Assembly: GCA_964603985.1 (NCBI GenBank) | Contig: CAZRXG010000003.1 | Span: forward strand, 184,664-248,663 | Direction: 5' to 3' | Source: CAZRXG01 sp964603985 | Lineage (GTDB): Bacteria > Chloroflexota > Anaerolineae > Aggregatilineales > UBA3940 | Length of the DNA stretch: 64,000 nt | In this document: piece by piece, positions 7,276 through 15,410 of the stretch | Layout of the letters: the number at the start of each line of letters is the position of its first letter | How positions within the stretch are numbered: the stretch's first letter is position 1 | Notes under the pieces: model-generated | The model's input: the letters and a program-made list of their open reading frames with translations, nothing else | Databases searched by the model: none | What the model was told of the DNA's origin: nothing | Made by a program: the position numbers and the translations under genes

Positions 7276-10200
7276 CTACAGCCGCTTCACGCCGACGAGC
7301 AGGGTTTCCCCCTCGAACGTGTATTCTTCAGTTCGCTCACCGCCGGGCTTCTCGGTCGCTTCGAGCGTGTTGGCCAACGTCTCACCCTTGATCAGGTCGG
7401 CGAACTGCACGACGGCGCGGGCCAGCTTATCGCTGGCTTTGTACGTGACGGCGATGCGATCGTCAACCTCGAATTCGGCAGCCTTGCGCAGCTCCTGCAC
7501 CCGGCGGATGAAGTCGCGTGCCAACCCTTCGGCGGCCAGGTCATCCGTCAGGACGGTGCTGATCGCGACCAGGTAGTAGATGTCCTCGGCGACGGCATAG
7601 CCCTCCGCCGGGTTGCTCCTGACCTCGACCTCCTGCGGCGTCAGGACGTGCTCCTCACCATCGAGCCGGACCGTGATGTCCTTCTTGGCGAGCAACCGCC
7701 GGGCGTAGTCGGTGGCGTCACCTTCGCGCAGCATCTTCTGAATCCTTGGGAAGTCCTTCCCAAAGCGGGGGCCTAACTCCTGCGGGAGCGGGTTGAGGCT
7801 GTAGGTGACGACATCCTCAGCCTTGTCGAGCGTCCTGACGGCCTTGACGTTCAACTCGTCGGTCAGAACGTCCGCATAGTCACTCACGACGTTCGCCTTG
7901 CTGCTCGGAAGCGAGAAGGCGGCCTCGGCGAGCGGCTGGCGCACCTTGATCCCGGCGCTGTTGCGCGCGGACAGGCCCAGACTCGCCAGACGCAGCACCA
8001 CCTGCATCTCATCGATCAGCATCTCGTCAATGCGTGCCTCATCGTACTCCGGCCAGCGTGCGAGGTGAACGCTGATCGGCGCTTCCGGGTCCACCGAAGT
8101 GACCAGGTTGCGGTAAATCTCCTCGGCCATGAAGGGCGCGGTGGGGGCCAGCAGCTTGCCGACCGTCACCAGGCACTCGTAGAGCGTGAGGTAAGCGGCA
8201 GCTTTGTCCTCGTCGTTTTCACTCTTCCAAAAGCGGTGCTTTGAGCGGCGCACGTACCAGTTGCTCAGCTCATCAATGACAAACCGCTCGACGGGGCGCG
8301 TCGCTCCGGTGGCGTCGTATGTTTCGTATGCCTGGGTGACATCGCGCACCAGGACGTGCAGCCGGGCCAGGATCCAGCGATCCATCGCATCGCGCCTCTC
8401 GACGGGTACGTCCAGCTCGAGCGGGTTGACGTTGTCGATGTTGGCGTACTCGACAAACAGGCGGTAGATGTGCCACAACGTCAGCCAGAACGTGCGGACG
8501 CTCTGGCCGACCAGGTCTTCCGAGAAGCGACGCGAGTCACCAGGGGGGCCAGCCGTGTACATGTACCAGCGGAACATGTCCGCCCCATGCCTGTCGATCA
8601 CGTCCCAGGGTTCGACGACGTTGCCTTTGCTCTTGGACATCTTCTCGCCATTCCCGTCGAGGATGTGACCGAGGCAGATGCAGTTTTCGAAGCACACCTC
8701 ATCGAAGAGCAGCGTGCTGATGGCATGCAGCGAGTAGAACCAACCGCGTGTCTGGTCGACCGCCTCGCAGATGTAGTCGGCGGGGAACTGCTCTTTGAAC
8801 ATGTCCTGGTTGTAGTAGGGATAGCCCCACTGGGCGACCGGCATCGAGCCAGAGTCGAACCAGACATCGATCAGTTCGGGCACGCGGCGCATCGTCCCCT
8901 TACCGCACTCCCGGCAAGGCCACGTGATCTCATCAACGAAGGGACGATGCAGATCCAACCCCGATTGATCCTCCCCGCTCAATTCGCCCAATTCGTCCAC
9001 ACCACCGATGCAGTGCTGGTGCCCACACTCTGCGTTATCGCACTGCCAGACGGGCAGCGGGGTGCCCCAATAGCGTTCGCGACCCAGCGCCCAATCAACG
9101 TTCCCCTCCAGCCACTTGCCGAAGCGCCCGTCGCGGACGTGCTCAGGCACCCAGTTGATCGTCTTGTTCAGGTTGACCAGGTTCTCACGGCGCTCCGTCG
9201 TGCGGATGTACCACGTCCGGCGGGCGTAGTACAGCAGCGGCATGCCACAGCGCCAGCAGAAGGGATAGGTGTGATAGTAGGTCCCTGAGCGGAACATCAG
9301 CCCGCGTGACTCCAGCTCTTCGATGATCAGCGAGTCGGCATCCTTGACCCACATCCCCGCCCAGGGCGTCACCTGGTCAATAAACGCGCCCTGCGGGTTG
9401 ACGGTCATCAGGACGGGCAGATCGTATTCCTGCCCGACAACCAGGTCCTCCGCACCGAAGGCGGGTGCCATGTGGACGATGCCCGTTCCCTCTTCGATGC
9501 TGACGAAATCGGCGTCGACGACGTAAGCGTAGTCCTTGTCGGTGGGCAGGAAGGTATAGAGCGGCTCATAACGCATCCCGACGAGATCAACGCCCTTCAT
9601 CTGCTCGACGATCTCGTAACTGCCCCGCTTCTTTTCGAGGGCGTAATCGAGCAAGGCATAGGCGAGGATCAGGTGTTCTGTTTCGCCCGCCTCATTCTCC
9701 CCTTCGACCTTAACGTAATCCACGTCCTCACCGACGGCCAGGGCGACGTTGCCGGGGAGAGTCCAGGGGGTGGTCGTCCAGACCAGGAAGTAAGTGTTCT
9801 CCGTGTCCTTTACCTTGAAGCGGACGAAGATCGACGGGTCGGGCGTGTCGTCCCTGTACCCCAGGTTGACCTCGTGGCTGGACAACGGCGTGCCGCAGCG
9901 CGCGCAGTAGGGAACGACCTTGTATCCCTGGTACAGCAGGCCCTGATCCCAATACTGGCGCAGAATCCACCACACACTCTGGATATAGTCGTTGGTGAAG
10001 GTGACATAAGCCTCATCGAGGTCGACCCAGAAGGCAATACGCTCGGTGAGCTCTTCCCACTCCTTGATGTAGCGAAAGACGCTCTCCTTACACTTGGCGT
10101 TGAACTCGGCGATGCCGTATGCTTCGATCTCGTGTTTGTGCTCCAGGTTGAGTTCCTTCTCGACCTCGATCTCAACCGGCAGGCCATGCGTGTCCCAACC

Positions 10201-10449
10201 GCCCTTGCGCAGGCAGTAGTAGCCGTTCATGGTCTTGTAACGCGGGAACATGTCCTTGAATGCCCGCGCCAGGACGTGATGCGAACCAGGCTGCCCGTTG
10301 GCTGTGGGCGGGCCTTCGTAGAAGACGTAGCGCGGCCCGTCGGAGCGCTCACGCATGGTGCGCTGGAAGATGTCTTCTTTCCGCCAGAACTCCAACTGTG
10401 CCTCTTCCACAGCCTGGACACTGGGTTTGGGTGATACGGGTTTAAACAT
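7276..10449 (-). CDS. ileS: Isoleucyl-tRNA synthetase, IleRS2 type with altered HIGH motif (GSHH)
   Basis: Class I synthetase that charges tRNA(Ile), 1057 residues. Seen: the N-terminal signature GPPTANGQPGSHHVLARAF (residues 46-64), the CP1 editing domain (LVWTTTPWTLPGN, near 230), a zinc-type knuckle CDNAECGHQHC, and KMSKSKGN near residue 601. The ATG at 10449 is preceded by GGGAGG at ideal spacing, so it is preferred over the in-frame ATG at 10461. Where class I enzymes have H-x-G-H this one has G55-S56-H57-H58, with the first and third positions swapped. Some IleRS2 enzymes have this variant, reported to give very strong mupirocin resistance. No T-box is visible in its 184-base leader. 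Confidence 0.96.
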   Translation of the reverse strand: MFKPVSPKPSVQAVEEAQLEFWRKEDIFQRTMRERSDGPRYVFYEGPPTANGQPGSHHVLARAFKDMFPRYKTMNGYYCLRKGGWDTHGLPVEIEVEKELNLEHKHEIEAYGIAEFNAKCKESVFRYIKEWEELTERIAFWVDLDEAYVTFTNDYIQSVWWILRQYWDQGLLYQGYKVVPYCARCGTPLSSHEVNLGYRDDTPDPSIFVRFKVKDTENTYFLVWTTTPWTLPGNVALAVGEDVDYVKVEGENEAGETEHLILAYALLDYALEKKRGSYEIVEQMKGVDLVGMRYEPLYTFLPTDKDYAYVVDADFVSIEEGTGIVHMAPAFGAEDLVVGQEYDLPVLMTVNPQGAFIDQVTPWAGMWVKDADSLIIEELESRGLMFRSGTYYHTYPFCWRCGMPLLYYARRTWYIRTTERRENLVNLNKTINWVPEHVRDGRFGKWLEGNVDWALGRERYWGTPLPVWQCDNAECGHQHCIGGVDELGELSGEDQSGLDLHRPFVDEITWPCRECGKGTMRRVPELIDVWFDSGSMPVAQWGYPYYNQDMFKEQFPADYICEAVDQTRGWFYSLHAISTLLFDEVCFENCICLGHILDGNGEKMSKSKGNVVEPWDVIDRHGADMFRWYMYTAGPPGDSRRFSEDLVGQSVRTFWLTLWHIYRLFVEYANIDNVNPLELDVPVERRDAMDRWILARLHVLVRDVTQAYETYDATGATRPVERFVIDELSNWYVRRSKHRFWKSENDEDKAAAYLTLYECLVTVGKLLAPTAPFMAEEIYRNLVTSVDPEAPISVHLARWPEYDEARIDEMLIDEMQVVLRLASLGLSARNSAGIKVRQPLAEAAFSLPSSKANVVSDYADVLTDELNVKAVRTLDKAEDVVTYSLNPLPQELGPRFGKDFPRIQKMLREGDATDYARRLLAKKDITVRLDGEEHVLTPQEVEVRSNPAEGYAVAEDIYYLVAISTVLTDDLAAEGLARDFIRRVQELRKAAEFEVDDRIAVTYKASDKLARAVVQFADLIKGETLANTLEATEKPGGERTEEYTFEGETLLVGVKRL

Positions 10450-10535
10450 TATTCCTCCCATTCAGTATGTAAGGGTTTGGGGCAACGGTACATGCCCGAC
10501 GTATGGTGCCCTCTACACCTTGAATGGATCGCGAT

Positions 10536-10550
10536 GTTACGCAGCGTAAC
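10536..10550. promoter_or_regulatory. 15-bp perfect inverted repeat in the ileS leader region
   Basis: GTTACGC-A-GCGTAAC is an exact dyad 86 bases upstream of the ileS start and downstream of the J-domain gene. It has the size and form of a repressor operator. There is no T-tract, so it is not a terminator. Regulator unknown. Confidence 0.35.
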
Positions 10551-10633
10551 ACCACGGGATCACCCCCTTTAGTCCAATCACTTGCCGTCATCTCGTCAGC
10601 AAAGCTCTCCATTTTAGCCTGGGATCTATTCAT

Positions 10634-11416
10634 TTAATATGACGCCTTTAACGCAGCCAACCGCTCTTGTGCCAGCCGGAGTTTATCCTGGATCTCGGTG
10701 CTTAATTCCTGGAGCAAGTCCTGGCCGTTTGCCTCAGCAGCATCGGCGTGGGCCTTGATCTTGGCAATTGTGCCATACCGCATCTCGAAGTGCTGCCCTT
10801 CCAGTCGGGTGATCAGTTCTTCGAGTGCGAAGACCTGATCGCGGAGCTGTCTGACGACACCCTCGTCGACGATGGCAGGCAAACTTGAGCGCTCCCGCTG
10901 GGCGCTGGCCAGCGCGTGGAGTGAGATCTCATCGCGCCGCACGTAGGCCTGATTGGCCTTCTGCATCAGCTCTCTGCGTCGCTCCCGCTCAGCAGGCGCG
11001 TCGACCAGATCGGGATGCAGGCTGGCGGCGACCTCGGCGTAGTACGCTTTGAGCTTTGGCGAAGCCGGGGGCAGGCCCTCCGCACCGGCAAACTTGGGAA
11101 CTTCTTTGCCCTTCCACGTGCGTTGGTACTGCTCCTCCACCGAAACGTAATCCTCAGAGAACCGATCCAGTGGGGAGCTGATCTCGCCTGCACCTTTGGC
11201 GCTGTGATCGCCTCGCATGGCCCTCAGGTCGGCAATCTCGCGCTGCACGGAAACCAGTGCTTCGTGATACCGCAGCACTTCCTGCTGGAAGCGGGCCATA
11301 AAAGGGCCTAGGACGCTTTCCAGTTCGGCGATCCCGCCGGCGACTCTGCCCAACTCTTTCTTAAACTCTGCGATCTGCTGGCTCAGCTCTTGCATCTCTT
11401 GATGGAGATCGGTCAT
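10634..11416 (-). CDS. Orphan J-domain protein with coiled-coil arms
   Basis: A 260-residue protein. Residues about 1-75 and 195-260 are long charged helices, probably coiled coil (starting MTDLHQEMQELSQQIAEFKK). The centre, about 120-165, reads LKAYYAEVAASLHPDL followed by ERERRRELMQKANQAY. This is the helix II, HPD loop and helix III pattern of a J domain, which stimulates the Hsp70 ATPase. There is no G/F region, zinc domain or substrate domain as in DnaJ. The start ATG has AAAGGAGA upstream. It lies 80 bases after the 11497 gene and is probably the last gene of the T-box-controlled operon. Client and Hsp70 partner are unknown. Confidence 0.75.
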   Translation of the reverse strand: MTDLHQEMQELSQQIAEFKKELGRVAGGIAELESVLGPFMARFQQEVLRYHEALVSVQREIADLRAMRGDHSAKGAGEISSPLDRFSEDYVSVEEQYQRTWKGKEVPKFAGAEGLPPASPKLKAYYAEVAASLHPDLVDAPAERERRRELMQKANQAYVRRDEISLHALASAQRERSSLPAIVDEGVVRQLRDQVFALEELITRLEGQHFEMRYGTIAKIKAHADAAEANGQDLLQELSTEIQDKLRLAQERLAALKASY

Positions 11417-11496
11417 ATCTTCGGGGTCTCCTTTTGTCCATCCCGGTCAGCCTGAAAACGTCCTACGCTTCTCCCCTGTATGGCACTCTCAGGCCG

Positions 11497-12195
11497 TCAT
11501 TCTTCTCGTGTATATGTCACCAATGTAAAGTCGTAATCTTTGTCAGGATAATGCCAACGAAGCGTTATCCCGAATTCATCGTACCAGGCCACCGCCTGCA
11601 CGCCATCGCTGAGTGTGACCTCGAAGCGGCGGGCCTCTTCGAACGTCCCCGCCGGTATTGTGCACGTTTCATCTTCAAGCGGCTTGACGTTGAAGCGCAG
11701 CACACGCCCGGTCAAGATCTCCTCTCCCCCGGTCCACAGGTCGGGGCTGACGACGGGGATTGCCCAGGGCTTGCCACGTGCGTGGCGCGGGTAGCCACGC
11801 CAGACGTAATCGTGCGCAATAACGGAATGATAGTCAACCTCATAACCGGCTGCAATGTCGAGCACTTCCTGGCGGCGCAGGTGGCCTTCGGCCTGGCGCG
11901 CGACGTGAACGACCGCCTCCTCAAACGTATACTGAGCAGCCGCGACCGCTTCGCCTCGCTCGTATCGCAAGCGGAGCCACTCCGGGCGGCCATCAGGGTC
12001 GCGCTGCAAGTGAGTCAGCAAATTGGTGGCGTCATCACTGCCTTTGACTTCAACGCGGGTGATCTCGGCCCCGCCGGGCAGGCGAGTGATCTGCCAGGTC
12101 TCAATCTGACCGGTTGCCTTGCCGCCGCGCAGATAGCTGTACTGTCCCCGGCATACAGGCGTCTCGTCCGGCTGAACCTCGTGCAAGAGGTGCAT
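11497..12195 (-). CDS. Hypothetical beta-rich protein, 232 aa, coupled to alaX
   Basis: I do not recognise this protein. It has no signal peptide or membrane segment. The sequence alternates short hydrophobic and charged runs typical of beta structure (RVLRFNVKPLEDETCTIPAG, FEVTLSDGVQAVAWYDEFG), loosely like DUF3108-type lipocalin-like folds. Its ATG begins on the base after the alaX stop (TAG then ATG), so the two are translationally coupled and share the T-box leader. It ends 80 bases before the J-domain gene. A role linked to tRNA editing is possible but not shown. Confidence 0.65.
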   Translation of the reverse strand: MHLLHEVQPDETPVCRGQYSYLRGGKATGQIETWQITRLPGGAEITRVEVKGSDDATNLLTHLQRDPDGRPEWLRLRYERGEAVAAAQYTFEEAVVHVARQAEGHLRRQEVLDIAAGYEVDYHSVIAHDYVWRGYPRHARGKPWAIPVVSPDLWTGGEEILTGRVLRFNVKPLEDETCTIPAGTFEEARRFEVTLSDGVQAVAWYDEFGITLRWHYPDKDYDFTLVTYTREE

Positions 12196-12915
12196 CTACG
12201 GCTCCACCTCCAGGTAAATACGCTTGTTGATTTTACCCTTGCTTTTGTAATCGGTCACGCGCAGCCTGCCAACCTCGGACGTGTTGCGGACGTGCGTCCC
12301 GCCGTCGGCCTGTAAGTCGAGCCCGATGATCTCCACAGTGCGCACCTCGGTGATGCCCTCTGGCAGCAGGTTGATCTTGGTGCGGATGAGGTCGGGTATC
12401 TGGAAAGCCTCTTCACGCGGCAGGATGGCAACCCGCACCTCGTGGCCGTTGGCGACCTCGGCATTGATCCTCTCCTCGATCTCCCTGACCAGCTCCTGGC
12501 GCATGGTCTCGAACTCGAAATCCATGCGCCCTTTGAGCGGTTCCATGTTACCGCCCGTCACCGAAGCACCGTAATCCCGCCAGATGACTCCACACAGGAT
12601 GTGCATGGCGGTGTGGGTGCGCATCAGCTTGTAACGGTGGTCCCAATCAAGCTGGCCGGTGGCAGTCTTCCCGGCTTCGGGCAAACTTTCACCCTCGATC
12701 AGGTGGACGACCTGCCCGCCGATCTTTTTGGCGCGTTTGACGGCGTACTCGACGCCGCCGACGGTCAGGGTGCCGCGATCCGCCGGTTGGCCGCCGCCGC
12801 CGGGATAGAAGGCCGTGCGATCCAGAATCACGCCGTGATTCTCAGCGTCGACGGCTGTAACTGTAGCATCAAAGTTCGCCAGATAGCTGTCTGTCAGGTA
12901 GAGCAGGTCGGTCAT
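12196..12915 (-). CDS. alaX: Alanyl-tRNA editing protein AlaX (free-standing trans-editing hydrolase)
   Basis: Stand-alone relative of the AlaRS/ThrRS second additional domain. It deacylates misacylated tRNA(Ala) (Ser- or Gly-tRNA(Ala)). About 239 residues, the AlaX-M size, starting with the glycine-rich AlaRS-like block FYPGGGGQPADRG. The zinc site shows HTAMH (HxxxH) and, later, ADGGTHVRNT. The usual ligand pattern there is CxxxH, and here aspartate stands in place of the cysteine. I prefer the ATG at 12915 (MTDLLYLTDSYL, with GGAG six bases upstream); the in-frame ATG at 12927 also has a usable ribosome site. A T-box leader precedes it, and the next gene starts immediately after its stop. 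Confidence 0.87.
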   Translation of the reverse strand: MTDLLYLTDSYLANFDATVTAVDAENHGVILDRTAFYPGGGGQPADRGTLTVGGVEYAVKRAKKIGGQVVHLIEGESLPEAGKTATGQLDWDHRYKLMRTHTAMHILCGVIWRDYGASVTGGNMEPLKGRMDFEFETMRQELVREIEERINAEVANGHEVRVAILPREEAFQIPDLIRTKINLLPEGITEVRTVEIIGLDLQADGGTHVRNTSEVGRLRVTDYKSKGKINKRIYLEVEP

Positions 12916-12961
12916 ATGTAGCTCCATTTATGTGATCTCCCCCCGGCTTCCGGGTGAAGTT

Positions 12962-13248
12962 AAACGCCCTCGATCCCTAAGGGACGAGAGCGCAGGTTCC
13001 CGCGGTACCACCCTTATTCCGCGCAGCATGCGGCGATGCTGCTTGGCACTCTACCAGCTACGCGATGGTAACTGCGTCCCGGTAACGGGGGACGAGGTCG
13101 GCTAAACCTACTACGACGTTTCACCGCCGGTTCGGTTTGCGGCTCAGGAAGGATTTTCAACAGGCCCTGCATACCCGGCTCTCATCAGCCCAGATTTGCT
13201 GTGACGCGGCTACCCTGCCTACTCGTTTCCGTCGCTGCCTTTGTGTAG
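12962..13248 (-). promoter_or_regulatory. T-box riboswitch upstream of alaX
   Basis: On the minus strand, 12987-13020 carries the T-box bulge AAGGGTGGTACCGCGG and, after a short gap, the antiterminator partner CGTCCCTT. The competing terminator is CGCTCTCG-TCCC with GGGA-CGAGGGCG (about 12992-12966), followed by GTTTAACTT. Further upstream are the CCGTTA motif (near 13088) and the Stem I AGTA motif (near 13221). Stem I appears closed by GCGACG with CGTCGT. Two adjacent alanine codons, GCC (13143-13141) and GCA (13140-13138), are specifier candidates; I could not resolve which is in the loop. Uncharged tRNA binding would switch on the alaX operon. Confidence 0.88.
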
Positions 13249-13254
13249 GGCAAG

Positions 13255-13283
13255 ATCATACCATACCGGCGAGGCAACGCCAA
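13255..13283 (-). promoter_or_regulatory. Promoter of the T-box/alaX transcript
   Basis: On the minus strand, TTGGCG (13283-13278) and TATGAT (13260-13255) are 17 bases apart, placing the RNA start at about 13248, just before Stem I of the T-box. Confidence 0.65.
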
Positions 13284-13344
13284 GTTTGACGGACGTTTCG
13301 CCGGTGTATCATCCGTCCGGGGATTGGCCCGCCGCCCGAAGGTC

Positions 13345-13373
13345 TTGTAGCCCCCTCGACCGCCTGCTATAAT
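13345..13373 (+). promoter_or_regulatory. Promoter of prfA
   Basis: TTGTAG (13345-13350), a 17-base spacer and a consensus TATAAT (13368-13373). Transcription would start near 13380, about 52 bases before the prfA start. Confidence 0.7.
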
Positions 13374-13431
13374 GCAGTCACCCCGCCCTGGACGGTTCGC
13401 GGGGTAGAGTTTTGTCGAGGGAGCCACGTTG

Positions 13432-14499
13432 ATGTTGGATAAACTTGCCGGTATTGCCGCCCGGTACGAAGAGCTTGAGCAGTTAATGGCCGATCCGGAC
13501 GTTGCCACCGATTACGTGCAGGTCGCCGAGTACGCGCAGGAGCGCAGCAGCCTTCAGGATATTGTGGAGAGATACTACGTCTACAAGGACGTGATGGAGC
13601 AGATCGAAGCGGCCAGAGATCTGCTCGACTCGGACGACCCGGAGATGCGCCAGCTTGCCCAGGATGAACTGGACGACCTCCAGGCGCAGCAAGCCGAGCT
13701 GGAAGAACAACTACGCCTGATGCTGCTTCCCAAAGACCCGCGCGACTCGAAGAACGTCATCATGGAGATCCGGGCCGGGGCAGGCGGCGACGAGGCGGGC
13801 CTCTTTGCAGCCGACCTCTTCCGCATGTACACCCGCTACGCCGAGGGCCAAAACTGGACCGTTGAGGTGCTCCACAGCAACGAGACGGGCGTCGGCGGCT
13901 TCAAGGAAGTGGTCTTCATGATCGAGGGCCGGGGAGCCTATTCACGGCTGAAGTACGAAAGCGGTGTGCACCGCGTGCAGCGTGTGCCGGTCACAGAGAG
14001 CCAGGGACGCATCCACACCAGCACGGCGACGGTAGCCGTGCTGGCCGAAGTGGACGAGGTCGAGGTCGAGATCGACGAGAAAGACCTGGAAATCGACTCG
14101 TACCGCGCCGGTGGTGCGGGCGGACAGCACGTCCAGAAGAACGACACGGCAATTCGCATCACGCACAAGCCGACCGGCATGGTCGTGCAATGCCAGGACG
14201 AGCGCAGCAAAACACAGAACCTGATGCGCGCGATGAGCATCCTGCGCGCCCGGCTCTACGACATGGAGCAGCGCCGCATCCAGGAGGAGCAAGACGCCGC
14301 CCGCCGCTCAATGGTGGGCAGCGGCGAGCGGGCGGAGAAGATCCGCACCTACAACTACCCTCAGAGCCGCGTGACCGACCACCGGATCAACCTCAGCAGC
14401 TACAACCTTCCCGCCGTGATAGACGGCGACCTCGACGAGTTCATCGACGAGCTTGCCACGCGCGACCAGGCCGAGCGGTTACAGCACGCCGGGGTTTAG
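13432..14499 (+). CDS. prfA: Peptide chain release factor 1
   Basis: RF1 reads UAA and UAG and triggers peptide release. 355 residues, the normal length. The catalytic GGQ is at residues 230-232 (GGAGGQHVQKNDTAIRITH). The PVT-type recognition loop (RVPVTESQGRIHTSTATVAV) and the C-terminal TYNYPQSRVTDHR mark RF1 and not RF2, and there is no RF2-type frameshift. The ATG at 13432 has GAGGGAG upstream; the TTG one codon earlier is less likely. It is followed 32 bases later by an LmbE-family gene. Confidence 0.97.
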   Translation: MLDKLAGIAARYEELEQLMADPDVATDYVQVAEYAQERSSLQDIVERYYVYKDVMEQIEAARDLLDSDDPEMRQLAQDELDDLQAQQAELEEQLRLMLLPKDPRDSKNVIMEIRAGAGGDEAGLFAADLFRMYTRYAEGQNWTVEVLHSNETGVGGFKEVVFMIEGRGAYSRLKYESGVHRVQRVPVTESQGRIHTSTATVAVLAEVDEVEVEIDEKDLEIDSYRAGGAGGQHVQKNDTAIRITHKPTGMVVQCQDERSKTQNLMRAMSILRARLYDMEQRRIQEEQDAARRSMVGSGERAEKIRTYNYPQSRVTDHRINLSSYNLPAVIDGDLDEFIDELATRDQAERLQHAGV

Positions 14500-14531
14500 C
14501 GGATGGTCTGTGCATCATTCCCAGAGGTGGC

Positions 14532-15326
14532 ATGATGCTGGCATGGCCCACCGCCCGGCATATTTACCTCTCACCGCACCTCGATGACGCGGTCCTGAGC
14601 TGCGGGGGTATGATCTACCGGCAGGCGCAGTCCGGCGAGCCTGTGGCCGTGATCACGCTCTTTGCGGGCAGCCCACCCACCGGGCACCGCCTATCCCCCT
14701 TTGCCGAGTCTTTTCACGAACGCTGGCAGGCTTCGGCCCCGCCAGGCCCCGACTTCAGCGACCCGCCTGCCGTGCGCCGCTCGGAGGATATCCGCGCGTT
14801 TGCCACGCTCAACCCCACCATTCAAGTAATCCACCTTCCCCTGCTGGACTGTATCTACCGCGTCGATCCCACGAGCGGGGAGGCACTGTACGCCAGCGAG
14901 GAGGCACTTGTTGGGGAGGTGAAACCGAGCGACCCGGCGCCGGACGCTCTGCGAGAGGCACCACCTCTGCCGCCGGACGCGATCCTGTACGTCCCCCTGA
15001 GCGTTGGCGGGCACGTCGATCACCAGGTGGTGCGCTCGGCTGTGACAGGCTGGAACGTGCCGCCCCACCAGGTGCGGTATTACACCGACTATCCCTACGC
15101 AGCCCAACCAGGGGCATTGGAGGCCGTGATCGGCGATGGGGCGGGATGGGAGTCGGCGATCATTCCACTGGACGAGGAGGCCCTGGCAGCCAAGATCGAG
15201 GCCATCAGCCAGCACGCCTCGCAGATCCGCACCTTCTGGACGGACACCGACTCGATGGCCGCCGCGCTTCGCGACTACACCCGCCGGGTCGGGGGCGAGC
15301 AACTATGGCTGCCCATTGACGCATGA
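14532..15326 (+). CDS. PIG-L/LmbE family deacetylase
   Basis: Zinc-dependent amidohydrolase family that removes acetyl groups from N-acetylglucosaminyl compounds (PIG-L, MshB, BshB). 264 residues. The N-terminal metal motif SPHLDDAVLSCGG (H16, D18, D19) and a second histidine site (GGHVDHQVV) are both present. The ATG at 14532 lies behind AGAGGTGG; the much longer open frame from 14190 overlaps prfA out of frame and is not credible. The substrate is unknown. It lies downstream of prfA and next to the surface-glycan locus. Confidence 0.88.
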   Translation: MMLAWPTARHIYLSPHLDDAVLSCGGMIYRQAQSGEPVAVITLFAGSPPTGHRLSPFAESFHERWQASAPPGPDFSDPPAVRRSEDIRAFATLNPTIQVIHLPLLDCIYRVDPTSGEALYASEEALVGEVKPSDPAPDALREAPPLPPDAILYVPLSVGGHVDHQVVRSAVTGWNVPPHQVRYYTDYPYAAQPGALEAVIGDGAGWESAIIPLDEEALAAKIEAISQHASQIRTFWTDTDSMAAALRDYTRRVGGEQLWLPIDA

Positions 15327-15372
15327 GGCTCGTCCATCTCATCGACGTGCAGGCCCCTTCTCGTTCTGAGAG

Positions 15373-15407
15373 TCCCCTCCTACCACAACCACGAGGCGGG
15401 GATTTTT
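15373..15407 (+). terminator. Probable terminator after the LmbE gene
   Basis: TCCCC (15373-15377) pairs with GGGGA (15398-15402), with a further CC/GG step, followed by five T. It sits between convergent genes. Confidence 0.5.
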
Positions 15408-15410
15408 GCT

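Noticed and set aside
10450..10633. T-box or small ORF (10442-10633) in the ileS leader
   Set aside because: No GGTGG-ACC bulge, antiterminator or CCGTTA motif is present, and the 63-codon frame overlaps the ileS start and has no ribosome site.
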